64,000 nt of DNA from Bacteroidia bacterium (lineage in GTDB: Bacteria; Bacteroidota; Bacteroidia; Bacteroidales; Prolixibacteraceae), in assembly GCA_025358025.1 (NCBI GenBank), contig JANYKW010000087.1, forward strand, positions 62,001 to 126,000, written 5' to 3'. The notes under the pieces are model-generated. The model was not told the origin of the DNA. It saw only the letters and a program-made list of their open reading frames with translations, and made no database searches. Both the position numbers and the translations under genes were made by a program. Shown here in pieces: positions 40,321 through 49,637 of the stretch. Positions within the stretch are counted from its first letter, which is position 1. Each line of letters starts with the position of its first letter.

Positions 40321-40436
40321 GTACTTCGAGTACTTAGAGTACTTCAAGTACTTCAAGTTGTGGAATCCGAACGAATAATCATTTTGGCGTAAACACTCTA
40401 AGTACTTCAGGCACTCGAAGTACTCGAAGTACTTTC
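40318..40436 (-). repeat. AGTACTT word-array element, copy 2 (inverted relative to copy 1)
   Basis: Reverse complement contains AATGATTATTCGTTCGGATTCCACAACTTGAAGTACTTGAAGTACTCTAAGTACTCGAAGTACTC, about 58/65 identical by eye to copy 1. Confidence 0.85.
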
Positions 40437-40468
40437 TAATTAAAGGTGCCAATGTAATTTATGAAGCG

Positions 40469-40828
40469 ATGCATGTAGAACAAGTAAGACAAATCTGTAT
40501 AGAGAAAAAGGGTGTTTCTGAGGGATTTCCTTTTGATGATGTGACATTGGTTCTGAAGGTGGGGGGCAAAATATTTGCCTTGCTGAGCCTGGATAGAAGC
40601 CCTTCTGTCAATCTGAAGTGCGATCCGGAAAGAGCGACCGATCTGCGTGAACGTTACGATGCAATAATCTCAGGTTACCATATGAACAAACTGCATTGGA
40701 ACACCGTGTTGCTGGATGGTAATTTGCCAGATAGCCTTGTTGCCGAACTGATTGACCACTCTTACGAGTTGGTTTATGCCTCCTTGCCAAAGAAAATAAG
40801 GGAGGAGGTCAGAAGAAGTTATGGGTGA
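40469..40828 (+). CDS. MmcQ/YjbR family DNA-binding protein
   Basis: KKGVSEGFPFDDVTLVLKVGGKIFALLSL, SVNLKCDPERATDLRERY, YHMNKLHWNTVLLDG. Confidence 0.92.
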   Translation: MHVEQVRQICIEKKGVSEGFPFDDVTLVLKVGGKIFALLSLDRSPSVNLKCDPERATDLRERYDAIISGYHMNKLHWNTVLLDGNLPDSLVAELIDHSYELVYASLPKKIREEVRRSYG

Positions 40829-40919
40829 TGAATTCTAATAACAATATTTACTGCTTAATCTGGAAAATCAGTCGTTGGTTGTGTAATGGCGAGTGAGTGG
40901 AAACGCTTAAATATTTCAA

Positions 40920-41129
40920 ATGATATATAATCTGAAAGGTGCTGAATTCATTGAGCTGATCAAGTTGCTCAAACTTTTGAGGATTGCTGAATCCGGCGGA
41001 CAGGCAAAGATGATGGTAGAGGAGGGTGAAGTGACCCTCAACGGATTACCTGAGTCGAGGAAAAGGGCGAAACTGCGTCCGGGAGATGCTGTGCAAATTT
41101 TTGGGAAGAAGATTATGATCGAACCTTAA
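40920..41129 (+). CDS. S4-domain RNA-binding protein (YbcJ-like)
   Basis: IELIKLLKLLRIAESGGQAKMMVEEGEVTLNGLPESRKRAKLRPGDAVQIFGKKI. Confidence 0.9.
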   Translation: MIYNLKGAEFIELIKLLKLLRIAESGGQAKMMVEEGEVTLNGLPESRKRAKLRPGDAVQIFGKKIMIEP

Positions 41130-41258
41130 AATCTGCAAAGAAAGAACCTCCCTTATATGCTTCAACAGCTGCTATCTGTTTATTCTCTTTGTATTTTCCT
41201 GATGCTGGCCGTGAAAAATAATTTTGACAACCTTTTATTTTGTCACTTTACAGGAATA

Positions 41259-43088
41259 CTACTGTTTCAACAAGCCCCTTTCATCCATCTCAGTTATCAC
41301 CCTATCGATAAATTTTCTGGCTGCAAGTTTTTTCACAGCGCTTTTACCGATTAAAATGAATCCCCCGGAGGCATAGCCTTCCATGCGGTCCAGGATATTT
41401 CTGGATAGCCATGTTTTTTTTCTCAGTTGCTGTACGACCGGATTTTCGGTTTCCATTTCTTTGCCAGGATTGTAACTGTTTGACAGGTTGTCCAGAACAA
41501 TCCCGAACCTTGCCTGAACCTTTTTCTCCAGTTCAGTCAGATATTTCAATCCGATAGACGGATAGGGAAACTCCTCTTCAGGAGGTGGCCTGACAATGGA
41601 TGTATTCTCCTGATTCAGGCGAATATCGGGAATTAGGGGAAGAGACTGGAGATTTTTTGCCGAAAGAAATGCTGTTTCATCCCGGGTTAAAGCTCCATAG
41701 CCATATTGGATAATGGGGTTTCCGGCTGCAACCGGAACACACAGATATTGCTGGATAAACCGCTGACAGTTCCGTCGTCCGAGCATATAATCGTGGGTTC
41801 TGAATTTTTTGCTGAAAAACCCGCCAAAGCCACCCACAGATCCGCAGGCAATACCGTATTTTTGTGTTACGGCATTTTTGGTGCGTATAGGGGCAATCAT
41901 GAAACGGGTTAAATCATCCTCATCATAAGCTTTTGCCAGCAAATCTATTTTTACCGCCAGTTGCCCCCGCATTGCGCTGAACAGTTGGAAGGATGTGATT
42001 TTCAGCGCCTGCAGATCAAAATAATTTGATACAGGATGATCGTCATAATTGGGAAAAGGGTCGATCATCAAGATTGTCGTATCAAATGTTGAAGCGTTTT
42101 GAGCAAGGTGGAGGTGTGTAGCTGATTCGTTTGCGTCAGACTCTCTGATCTTCTCTTTTCTTCTGTTGGTCAGGATGATTTCGGTCAGGTCGTATGGTTC
42201 ATTGTTGATTACACCTCCGTCTACACATACTGCATGGTAGTCGGTCAATGGATCAACAATGCAATCTTTACCGTGTGTGATTTTCAATAAGGGGTTGTCA
42301 TTGATGTATTTAGAATCCCTGATCACCATCCTTGGTGCCAACCCTGCAGGAAAAGCACCAGTTGCAATGGCAGCATCCGCCAGGAGGTTTTTGTTCAATC
42401 CGTCTGCTGTTTCAAAATGAAATGGAATTTTGCCATCACCCTGATAGACTCCTGAAGGATTGAGTTGAAAATGAAGAAGATCTTTGTGCATGGTCATCCG
42501 GTCTTCCCGTTTTCCTGCAGCAGTAATAAACTCCAATTGGTAATGAAACCCCCGAAGGTTGGTCAGTGTGGTAAGCAGCTCCAAATCACCGGCAATATAG
42601 GGCCTGTTTATTTTTGGATCCTTCACGATAGAGCCAAGGGTACGGCATGCAATTTCCGCTATGAACAGCGAATTAAAAACCGAGCGAACCTCTTTTTTTG
42701 GATTGAGTAGCGGAGAATCTATAATATCCTGTGGATCGAGCATCTGGCTCATCATGTCATTATTATGTCCTTCCGTCATATTGATCCATGCATCATATAA
42801 AGGATTTTCTTTGGAGGTTTCTGAGGTAAAATTGTGCTGATCTATATGCGGAAAATTCTTCTGAACAGTCGCAGCAGTCACGATTGCAGTCATCCCTCCC
42901 GCAGATGAGCCACCAAGTACTTCAATCACGATGTCGTGTTTGGGGGTGCCAGGCAGATCCAGTTCTTTTGCTTTTTGCCAGTTTTCGAGGGCTTCCAGCA
43001 GATAATCCATGACTCCTGCCGTATATGCGCCGGCAGAGATTGCACCTGCCATAGAGATCCCTATCCGGAATGTCGTCTGTTTTTCCAT
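41259..43088 (-). CDS. Patatin-like phospholipase family protein
   Basis: RIGISMAGAISAGAYTAGVMDYLLEAL; nucleophile elbow VLGGSSAGGM (GxSxG); VCVDGGVINNEPYDL (DGG). Start trimmed to MEKQTT. Confidence 0.85.
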   Translation of the reverse strand: MEKQTTFRIGISMAGAISAGAYTAGVMDYLLEALENWQKAKELDLPGTPKHDIVIEVLGGSSAGGMTAIVTAATVQKNFPHIDQHNFTSETSKENPLYDAWINMTEGHNNDMMSQMLDPQDIIDSPLLNPKKEVRSVFNSLFIAEIACRTLGSIVKDPKINRPYIAGDLELLTTLTNLRGFHYQLEFITAAGKREDRMTMHKDLLHFQLNPSGVYQGDGKIPFHFETADGLNKNLLADAAIATGAFPAGLAPRMVIRDSKYINDNPLLKITHGKDCIVDPLTDYHAVCVDGGVINNEPYDLTEIILTNRRKEKIRESDANESATHLHLAQNASTFDTTILMIDPFPNYDDHPVSNYFDLQALKITSFQLFSAMRGQLAVKIDLLAKAYDEDDLTRFMIAPIRTKNAVTQKYGIACGSVGGFGGFFSKKFRTHDYMLGRRNCQRFIQQYLCVPVAAGNPIIQYGYGALTRDETAFLSAKNLQSLPLIPDIRLNQENTSIVRPPPEEEFPYPSIGLKYLTELEKKVQARFGIVLDNLSNSYNPGKEMETENPVVQQLRKKTWLSRNILDRMEGYASGGFILIGKSAVKKLAARKFIDRVITEMDERGLLKQ

Positions 43089-43134
43089 CGATGCCTTTTT
43101 TCGTAGGTAACAAAAGAAAGGGAACAATGTTTAG

Positions 43135-43455
43135 CTAAGGGGTGATACGCAACGTGTCATTTTTTGATACATACTTAAATATCTCTGCAGTTTGTCCGGA
43201 TGTCAGATTTGCTTTATCAGCCATTCTTCCTACCTGAAACTTCCATTGCACGGCATTGTATTTCTCAGGAAGGAACAAGGTGTGACAACTGCCGCATTTG
43301 TTAATGTAAAGATCTCTTCCTTTTTGCAATTCTTTGAATTCTTCCCGCGAAATGCCGGTATTTTCTTTGGGAATGTACAAAGCAGTGGTGCATGATAGAA
43401 CACACCAATACTGCAGCAATGCAAGACTAAAACGATTTATTTTCTTAAAAAGCAT
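43135..43455 (-). CDS. Small c-type cytochrome-like lipoprotein
   Basis: Lipobox-like CVLSC; KCGSCH haem motif (CxxCH); about 106 aa. Confidence 0.7.
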   Translation of the reverse strand: MLFKKINRFSLALLQYWCVLSCTTALYIPKENTGISREEFKELQKGRDLYINKCGSCHTLFLPEKYNAVQWKFQVGRMADKANLTSGQTAEIFKYVSKNDTLRITP

Positions 43456-44260
43456 AAGAGAAAAGTAATCGAAGTTGAATTTTTTCAAATTCCTCAAGGT
43501 TTAAGGAGCTGTTAGTTTCTCCTTTAAATGACTTAACCTGGGGCATTGCGGTAAAATTCACCCAGAAATTGTCATGAATATATGCGAAACCCAGACCTGA
43601 ATAGACTGCACTGTGTGCCAACCCCTTCTCCATATATACATTCTTGAAGTTATTTTCCTGGGTAAGATGAAATCCGTGTCCAATGGCATATCCAAAGGCA
43701 AGATTGTAATCCGCCTTGTTCTCTTTATCCCAGTTAATTTCATTGTTTGTGTAAACTGGGATAAACTCAGCTTCAAATGTTGCATTTCCGGCAATCGTCA
43801 GATTGTTCATCCTTTTGTCGATAATCAATTTTCCCTCGAGGTCATATTCACTGCTTCCGATTCCATATTCGGCATAAAGTGCCAAACCGACCGGATTGGC
43901 AACCGGATCCATCAATTTTAATTTCCACTCGTTTGAGAAACTTATTTCATTTTCATTTTCAGTCGATTTTTGAGTTCCTTCGATGATTGTTTTGGTTGCG
44001 GTGGTCAGATTCAGGTAAAAGGAGGTTTGGAGGTTTCCACCCAGTCCGATTTCAAACTCTGTACGATTATCCAAACGTGAAAAATAATCCTGTTTACCCA
44101 AACGCAGTGTATTCCAGACTTCCAGTTCCCTTTGGCCTTTGTTCAGTACTGTACTCTGGTAAGCGTAAGTAAATATTCTGTCCTGCGCATTGGAGACAAA
44201 TGAAAATCCCAAAATGCAGAAAAGGGCAAGTTGGGGTGTTATCAATCTTTTTGTGTACAT
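43445..44260 (-). CDS. Uncharacterised outer membrane beta-barrel protein
   Basis: Signal peptide LITPQLALFCILGFSFVSNAQ, alternating strands, C-terminal aromatic LLFSYAF. Confidence 0.7.
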   Translation of the reverse strand: MYTKRLITPQLALFCILGFSFVSNAQDRIFTYAYQSTVLNKGQRELEVWNTLRLGKQDYFSRLDNRTEFEIGLGGNLQTSFYLNLTTATKTIIEGTQKSTENENEISFSNEWKLKLMDPVANPVGLALYAEYGIGSSEYDLEGKLIIDKRMNNLTIAGNATFEAEFIPVYTNNEINWDKENKADYNLAFGYAIGHGFHLTQENNFKNVYMEKGLAHSAVYSGLGFAYIHDNFWVNFTAMPQVKSFKGETNSSLNLEEFEKIQLRLLFSYAF

Positions 44261-44341
44261 ATAAAATTTGTTTTAGTGAGTACACAAATTAACCAGCTAT
44301 AAAACGCTGCTGCAATCCCAATATGTTGGTATTTTGAGGAG

Positions 44342-44899
44342 CTAGTCGATCAAGTTGTTGATGACTGCGTAGAGCGTGAGCCCGGATATGGATTTTATCC
44401 CAAGTTTGGTGGTGATGTGTTTTCGGTGCGTAATCACAGTATGAATGCTGATAAACAGGTTATCAGATATTTGTTTGTTGCTATGACCGGTTGCAACCAG
44501 TTTCAATACGTCGGATTCGCGTGGAGACAGTTGATAAGATGTACTCTTCTGGTTGCCGGATCCGGAAAATTTGTTCAGCTTAGACAGGATAATATTCTGA
44601 TTGTCATTATGATATATGAAATCATTGAACAATAATACATCAAAGTTTTGATGACTGTTAAAATTCAGTCCAACGACGGAGATATTTCTTTTTCCAAGAA
44701 ATTTTTGGTGTTTCAGGATATATTTCCAGTAATTAACATCAATCAGTATCAATGCATCACTCCATTCCGCAAATATTTTGCAATCGGGACATTCCGTGAA
44801 TAGCTCCCTAATTTCAATTTTTAGCGACTGTAATACACTGCGCAGCCCAATCTGAACGATGGGCCATGGATGTATGATCACCGAGCTATTAGCGTGCAT
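44342..44899 (-). CDS. LuxR-family transcriptional regulator with degenerate receiver-like N-terminus
   Basis: LSPRESDVLKLVATGHSNKQISDNLFISIHTVITHRKHITTKLGIKS HTH; N-terminus VIIHPWPIVQIGLRSVL lacks the acidic pair. Confidence 0.88.
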   Translation of the reverse strand: MHANSSVIIHPWPIVQIGLRSVLQSLKIEIRELFTECPDCKIFAEWSDALILIDVNYWKYILKHQKFLGKRNISVVGLNFNSHQNFDVLLFNDFIYHNDNQNIILSKLNKFSGSGNQKSTSYQLSPRESDVLKLVATGHSNKQISDNLFISIHTVITHRKHITTKLGIKSISGLTLYAVINNLID

Positions 44900-45623
44900 G
44901 ATTCCGGGAGTTTATTCCGAATAATTCCAGCAGTCTTGGCACAAGAATTTTATCTTCAAAACGTGCATGATCGATCTGCTCTTTTTCGAAATGTGAAAGG
45001 GTATGCAGCATATCATGGAATAGCTGAAGATCCGCGTGAGCAGGGATGTGTTGAATTATAATCATGATAAGATCACTGATTTCCGTTTCAACATTGGCAT
45101 GTTGGTTAAACAGTTTTTTGAGATTTTTTGCGGTTGTTTTAGCCTCATCTGTTTTACTACTGTTGTTGAGTTTGCCCACCAGCGGAAAAATATTTATCTC
45201 CTCAAATTCGATATGGGCATGCAGCTTATTTACGTATTCCTTCAGGTATTTCTCCAGTGTGACAACCAATTTGGTGTTGGGTAGTTTCTCTTTAAGGTTC
45301 TGCATTAAGCTATGCAGCAATGGGATAGTCACCTGTTTATGATGCAGATGTGTTTTAGTAAGAAAATCGGTCAGTAAGGCAAGATTCACGGAATCGGTAT
45401 TGGGAAAATAATCAGTCGAGTCATAGGTATTCAGGACTGAAACGAGAAAGTCAGCATCGATTCTATTTTTCAGACAAATTTCTGCAACAGAATCCTGCCC
45501 CATGTTTGCGCTGATTCCAAATCTGAATACAATGGACAACAAGTCAATGTTCCGGCCTAATACGTCACATAATTTATCATCGGGATGAATCAACTCATGT
45601 TTTTTTGAAAATAAGTCTTCCAT
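44889..45623 (-). CDS. Hemerythrin-domain protein with ScdA/RIC-type N-terminal domain
   Basis: N-terminal LCDVLGRNIDLLSIVFRFGISANMG; hemerythrin His/Glu pattern LHHKQVTIPLLHSL, LHAHIEFEEINIFPL, LSHFEKEQIDHARFEDKILVPRL. Confidence 0.85.
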   Translation of the reverse strand: MEDLFSKKHELIHPDDKLCDVLGRNIDLLSIVFRFGISANMGQDSVAEICLKNRIDADFLVSVLNTYDSTDYFPNTDSVNLALLTDFLTKTHLHHKQVTIPLLHSLMQNLKEKLPNTKLVVTLEKYLKEYVNKLHAHIEFEEINIFPLVGKLNNSSKTDEAKTTAKNLKKLFNQHANVETEISDLIMIIIQHIPAHADLQLFHDMLHTLSHFEKEQIDHARFEDKILVPRLLELFGINSRNHAR

Positions 45624-45627
45624 TTTT

Positions 45628-47508
45628 TTATTTTTCGTTGCTAACTTCTTTGAATATCTTCATCATACAATTTTTGCAATCAAATTCCAGTTCGAATCTG
45701 TTGTTGCCATCCTGCAAAGAGAATGGCAGCGCAAGATGAGCAGGGAAGGTGCCGCCAAATCTGGAACAGTATCCCAGTTCATATTGCAGGCAGTGTTTGG
45801 TGGTCATCACCTGAAGCCGACCGGTTATTTCTCGTTTTTCGACTCCTAATTCAGGCTTTTCGACTCCGTGGCGGCGGTAAAATTGGACCGCAAGGCGGTT
45901 GCAAATATTTTTCTCAAAATTCCAGGAGTCGATCGGATAGGGCATGGCATCAACAGCAGATGAAGTAGAATTTTGTTTAATCTGTGCAGGATTGGGGGAC
46001 AATCTCAATTGTGTTATCCTGTTAAGCAACCCCCTCCGCAACTCATTCAATTGCTGTGAAGTGAAAAAATATTGTTCGTTGCCACAGGTCTCTATACCGG
46101 TTACCCGGAAATTGGTATCACCGGATTTTGCCAGTTGACGCAAGATATTTTCACGCGATTTTTCAACATCCCGGGCAGGAACCTTTTCCATCGCAAGAGA
46201 ATAGACTATCCCGGCGGACATTGCGGCCACCCCATTCTCCTTCGCGGTGACCTGCTGAAGTTCGAATCCTTGCCGGGTGGCCACCAGGGTCACTCCGACG
46301 GCAATCCTGCGTTCCGAAGTTTTTTTTCCCAGAGCCACCTGAAAAGAGTGGTCCCAATTCCTCCGGAGGGTGGCACCAACAAAAACCCCATTCATTCTGT
46401 CGGGATAAATCGTTCGGGTTTCGACTCTGTTTACTTTCAACCCCGTGCTCTCCCCCATTTTGTTTACAAAGGTCAGACCGTCGTTGTTGGCAATGGCTTT
46501 TGAACCTGATATTTGGAAGGAATCTCCCGTGATTCTGGTGACTACCCCAATCTCTTCCCCAGTTGACTTGGGACTGTCTAAGTTTGCAACAGCATCTTTG
46601 CGCCCGTGAAGAAAATATTCTGTGGCGCCACGGTGAAAGGTTTTTTCCGGATCCGGGGTAAAAAAAATTTTTGTTTTACCTTCTGATGCTGCTGTGCATT
46701 CTGGTTTCCCCTCCAAAATCCGATCAAGCTCTTCGCGGTAGTATGCTGTAATATTTTTTACATAATCCGGATCTTTCAGTCTTCCTTCAATCTTGAAGGA
46801 CCGTATACCGGCTGCTGCAAGTTCGCGCATCGATTTTGAACGGTCGAGATCTTTGAGTGAAAGGAGGTGTTTTTCCCTGACGATAATTTTACCGGCAACA
46901 TCGGACAGTGTATATTTTTTGCGGCATGGTTGAGCGCATGCCCCCCTGTTGGCACTTCTGCCTCCAATGGCATGGCTCATATAGCATTGTCCGCTCAGGC
47001 TGACGCATAATGAACCGTGAACAAATGCTTCGAGTTCAATGGTTGTGTGTGCCGCAATTCCTTCAATCTGACCAAGAGAGAGTTCCCGGGCCAAAACAGC
47101 TCTTTTGAAACCCACGTCTTCCAGAAATTTTATTTTATCCACCGTGAAATTATTGGCCTGTGTGCTGGCATGGATGGCAATAGGAGGTAAATCCATCTCA
47201 AGTATTCCAAAATCCTGGATGATGAGGGCATCAGCACCAGCTTCAATGACCTGCTGAATGATTCTTTCTGCTTCTTCCAGTTCGCTGTCGTAGAGGATCG
47301 TATTGAGGGCGACGTAAGTTTTGGCCCCAAAAAAACGAGCCTCTGTTGCCAGTTTCCTGATCTCATCGATGGAGTTGCCAGCCGCTTCCCTCGCTCCAAA
47401 TTTGGGTGCGCCAATGTACACGGCATCGGCACCATGATGGATGGCTGCGATACCGCATTCCAGGTTTTTTGCCGGAGCAAGGAGCTCAAGTTTGTTTGTG
47501 CTACGCAC
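45628..47508 (-). CDS. U32 family peptidase
   Basis: KLELLAPAKNLECGIAAIHHGADAVYIGAPKFGAR, ELEAFVHGSLCVSLSGQCYMSHAIGGRSANRGACAQPCRKKY; GTG start at 47508 preferred because the upstream extension translates the repeat array. Confidence 0.92.
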   Translation of the reverse strand: MRSTNKLELLAPAKNLECGIAAIHHGADAVYIGAPKFGAREAAGNSIDEIRKLATEARFFGAKTYVALNTILYDSELEEAERIIQQVIEAGADALIIQDFGILEMDLPPIAIHASTQANNFTVDKIKFLEDVGFKRAVLARELSLGQIEGIAAHTTIELEAFVHGSLCVSLSGQCYMSHAIGGRSANRGACAQPCRKKYTLSDVAGKIIVREKHLLSLKDLDRSKSMRELAAAGIRSFKIEGRLKDPDYVKNITAYYREELDRILEGKPECTAASEGKTKIFFTPDPEKTFHRGATEYFLHGRKDAVANLDSPKSTGEEIGVVTRITGDSFQISGSKAIANNDGLTFVNKMGESTGLKVNRVETRTIYPDRMNGVFVGATLRRNWDHSFQVALGKKTSERRIAVGVTLVATRQGFELQQVTAKENGVAAMSAGIVYSLAMEKVPARDVEKSRENILRQLAKSGDTNFRVTGIETCGNEQYFFTSQQLNELRRGLLNRITQLRLSPNPAQIKQNSTSSAVDAMPYPIDSWNFEKNICNRLAVQFYRRHGVEKPELGVEKREITGRLQVMTTKHCLQYELGYCSRFGGTFPAHLALPFSLQDGNNRFELEFDCKNCMMKIFKEVSNEK

Positions 47509-47589
47509 GTTTAATAAGTTTAAAAAATTTGGAATGTTTGAAAAGTTGATGATGCGAAGCAATATAAACATTTTTAAACTTCTCAAACA
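47509..47589. repeat. GTTTAATAAGTTTAAAAAATTT word array with inverted copy
   Basis: Left GTTTAATAAGTTTAAAAAATTTGGAATGTTTGAAAAGTT and right ATAAACATTTTTAAACTTCTCAAAC (reverse complement GTTTGAGAAGTTTAAAAATGTTTAT). Confidence 0.65.
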
Positions 47590-47622
47590 GCCGTATGGAG
47601 AAACGCCCGCAGGGCAAACATT

Positions 47623-47970
47623 TCAGGCTTCCTCCTGGAGTGCTTCCCAGTATTCCAAGGCCCTGCGAGTATGTGGGATAACAATGGTGCCTCCCACCAG
47701 ATTGGCAACAGCAAAAATCTCGAATAGCGCATCAGTGGTAACGCCCTGTTCGAAGCACTTTTCGAGGTGATATTTGACACAGTCGTCACAACGCAAAACC
47801 ATAGAACTAACCAGACCCAGCATCTCCTTTACTTTTGTGGAGAGGGCTCCTTCCATGTAGGTATTGGTGTCAATATTGTAGATCCTTTTCATCACTTTAT
47901 TGTCAGAGGCCAAAATTTTTTCATTCATTTTGGCACGGTAGGCGCGGAATTCAGTAATTTTCTCGTTCAT
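47623..47970 (-). CDS. Carboxymuconolactone decarboxylase (AhpD-like) family protein
   Basis: KEMLGLVSSMVLRCDDCVKYHLEKCFEQGVTTDALFEIFAVANLVGGTI with CxxC. Confidence 0.92.
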   Translation of the reverse strand: MNEKITEFRAYRAKMNEKILASDNKVMKRIYNIDTNTYMEGALSTKVKEMLGLVSSMVLRCDDCVKYHLEKCFEQGVTTDALFEIFAVANLVGGTIVIPHTRRALEYWEALQEEA

Positions 47971-48138
47971 AGGGAATTAATTTTGGATTTTGGATTTGTG
48001 GATGCGCTTGCATTTTAGGGGAGAATTTTTATTGTGGTACTAGTACAACAGTAGAAATGTATTACGAGTGAACAATTTTTTTGTATCATTATGTTGGTGA
48101 ATTTTCCTGGGATCGCAATCCATAATCAAAAATTACTC

Positions 48139-49488
48139 TCAAGAAGGACCAATAGCAGATTCCACCTCCCCGATCAAAGTCGTTTGAGTGCATCCGGTGA
48201 TTTTCACCCGGACAAAATCTCCAATTTCGATACCACTATTCGGAAATACGACCACTTTATTTTGAGAACTGCGGCCAAAGAATTCGTTTTTTTTCTTTTT
48301 GGATATTCCCTCTGCGAGTACCTCCATCGTTTGTCCGATATCGCGCTGGTTGCACTCCAGCGAAAGTCTGTTTTGCAAATGAATGATCTCTTCCAGCCTC
48401 CTTGATTTTACTTCCTCCGGAACATCATCTTTAAAATGATCGGCAGCGTAGGTGCCGGGCCGCATTGAGAATTTGAACATGAATGAAGTATCGAACCGGA
48501 CCTCTTCCATCAGCTGAAGTGATTGCTGGTGATCCTCTTCTGTTTCGGAACAAAAGCCGCAGAAAATATCAGTTGTGATGCCACATTCAGGCAGGGTGTG
48601 CCGAATCGCATTGATCCTGCCAAGATACCAATCCCGGTCATATTTCCGGTTCATTTTTTTCAGGATGACAGAACTTCCCGATTGAACCGGCAGGTGGATA
48701 TGCCTGCAGATATTCGGATAGGCAACCATTATCTTTAACAATTTATCAGACAGGTCTTTGGGATGCGAAGTGGTAAACCGTACACGCAATTTGGGAGAGA
48801 TTTGAGCAACCATCTCCAGCAGATCCGGAAATTTGATTGATTTTCGGGTGGGTTCAGGATGCCAGACATAGGAGTTGACATTTTGCCCAAGGAGGGTCAC
48901 CTCTTTGGTACCGCTTTCAATCAATGCTGTAACCTCATTGAGAATGTCTTTGGGATCACGGCTTCGCTCGCGGCCACGGGTATAGGGAACGATGCAATAG
49001 GTGCAAAAATTATTACAACCTCTTGTAATTGAAACAAAACCGGTGATCCGCTCTTCTCCGATTCTTTTAGGGATGATAGAATCGTATGTTTCATCAATGG
49101 TCAATTCAATATTGACGGCACTTTCACCAAGCCGGGCTTTGTCATATAGGAAGGGTAGGTCCCTGTAGGCATCCGGACCGGCCACCAGATCAACAGTTTT
49201 TTTATCAATGAGTTCATCTCCAATTCTTTCTGCCATACAGCCGATCAGTCCGACTACCAGTTTCGGGTTTTTCTTTTTCAGACTTTTGAAGAAAGACAAC
49301 CTGTTCCATATTTTCTTCTCGGCATTGTCTCGTACCGAGCAGGTATTAACCAGAATGGCATCGGCATCGGCATATTGTCTGGTTATGGTAAACCCGCGGT
49401 CTTCCATTACAGAAGCGACAACTTCACTGTCAGCCACATTCATCTGGCAACCGTAGGTTTCAATGTATAGTTTTTTTTCCGTCATATG
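48139..49488 (-). CDS. miaB: tRNA-2-methylthio-N6-dimethylallyladenosine synthase
   Basis: LYIETYGCQMNVADSEVV, radical-SAM CNNFCTYCIVPYTRGRERSR, TRAM domain at the C-terminus. Confidence 0.97.
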   Translation of the reverse strand, partial: HMTEKKLYIETYGCQMNVADSEVVASVMEDRGFTITRQYADADAILVNTCSVRDNAEKKIWNRLSFFKSLKKKNPKLVVGLIGCMAERIGDELIDKKTVDLVAGPDAYRDLPFLYDKARLGESAVNIELTIDETYDSIIPKRIGEERITGFVSITRGCNNFCTYCIVPYTRGRERSRDPKDILNEVTALIESGTKEVTLLGQNVNSYVWHPEPTRKSIKFPDLLEMVAQISPKLRVRFTTSHPKDLSDKLLKIMVAYPNICRHIHLPVQSGSSVILKKMNRKYDRDWYLGRINAIRHTLPECGITTDIFCGFCSETEEDHQQSLQLMEEVRFDTSFMFKFSMRPGTYAADHFKDDVPEEVKSRRLEEIIHLQNRLSLECNQRDIGQTMEVLAEGISKKKKNEFFGRSSQNKVVVFPNSGIEIGDFVRVKITGCTQTTLIGEVESAIGPS

Positions 49489-49611
49489 ATCTCCAAATAG
49501 CATTGGTATACAGTTGAACCAATGAACTGCAAAGGTAGAATCAATTCTTCCAAATTTTTAATCAATAGATAAACTTTGATTAAACGGGGTTTTTCCCGAT
49601 CTCTTTTTCTT

Positions 49612-49619
49612 TATCTTTG
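49612..49619 (+). promoter_or_regulatory. Bacteroidota -7 element TATCTTTG for the SPOR gene
   Basis: Exact TAnnTTTG, 18 nt upstream of the ATG at 49638. Confidence 0.5.
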
Positions 49620-49637
49620 CAGCAAAATATCCGTGAT

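Noticed and set aside
38816-40436. AGTACTT arrays as a CRISPR array
   Set aside because: Units are about 10-11 nt, degenerate, contiguous, with no uniform spacers and no cas genes in the window.
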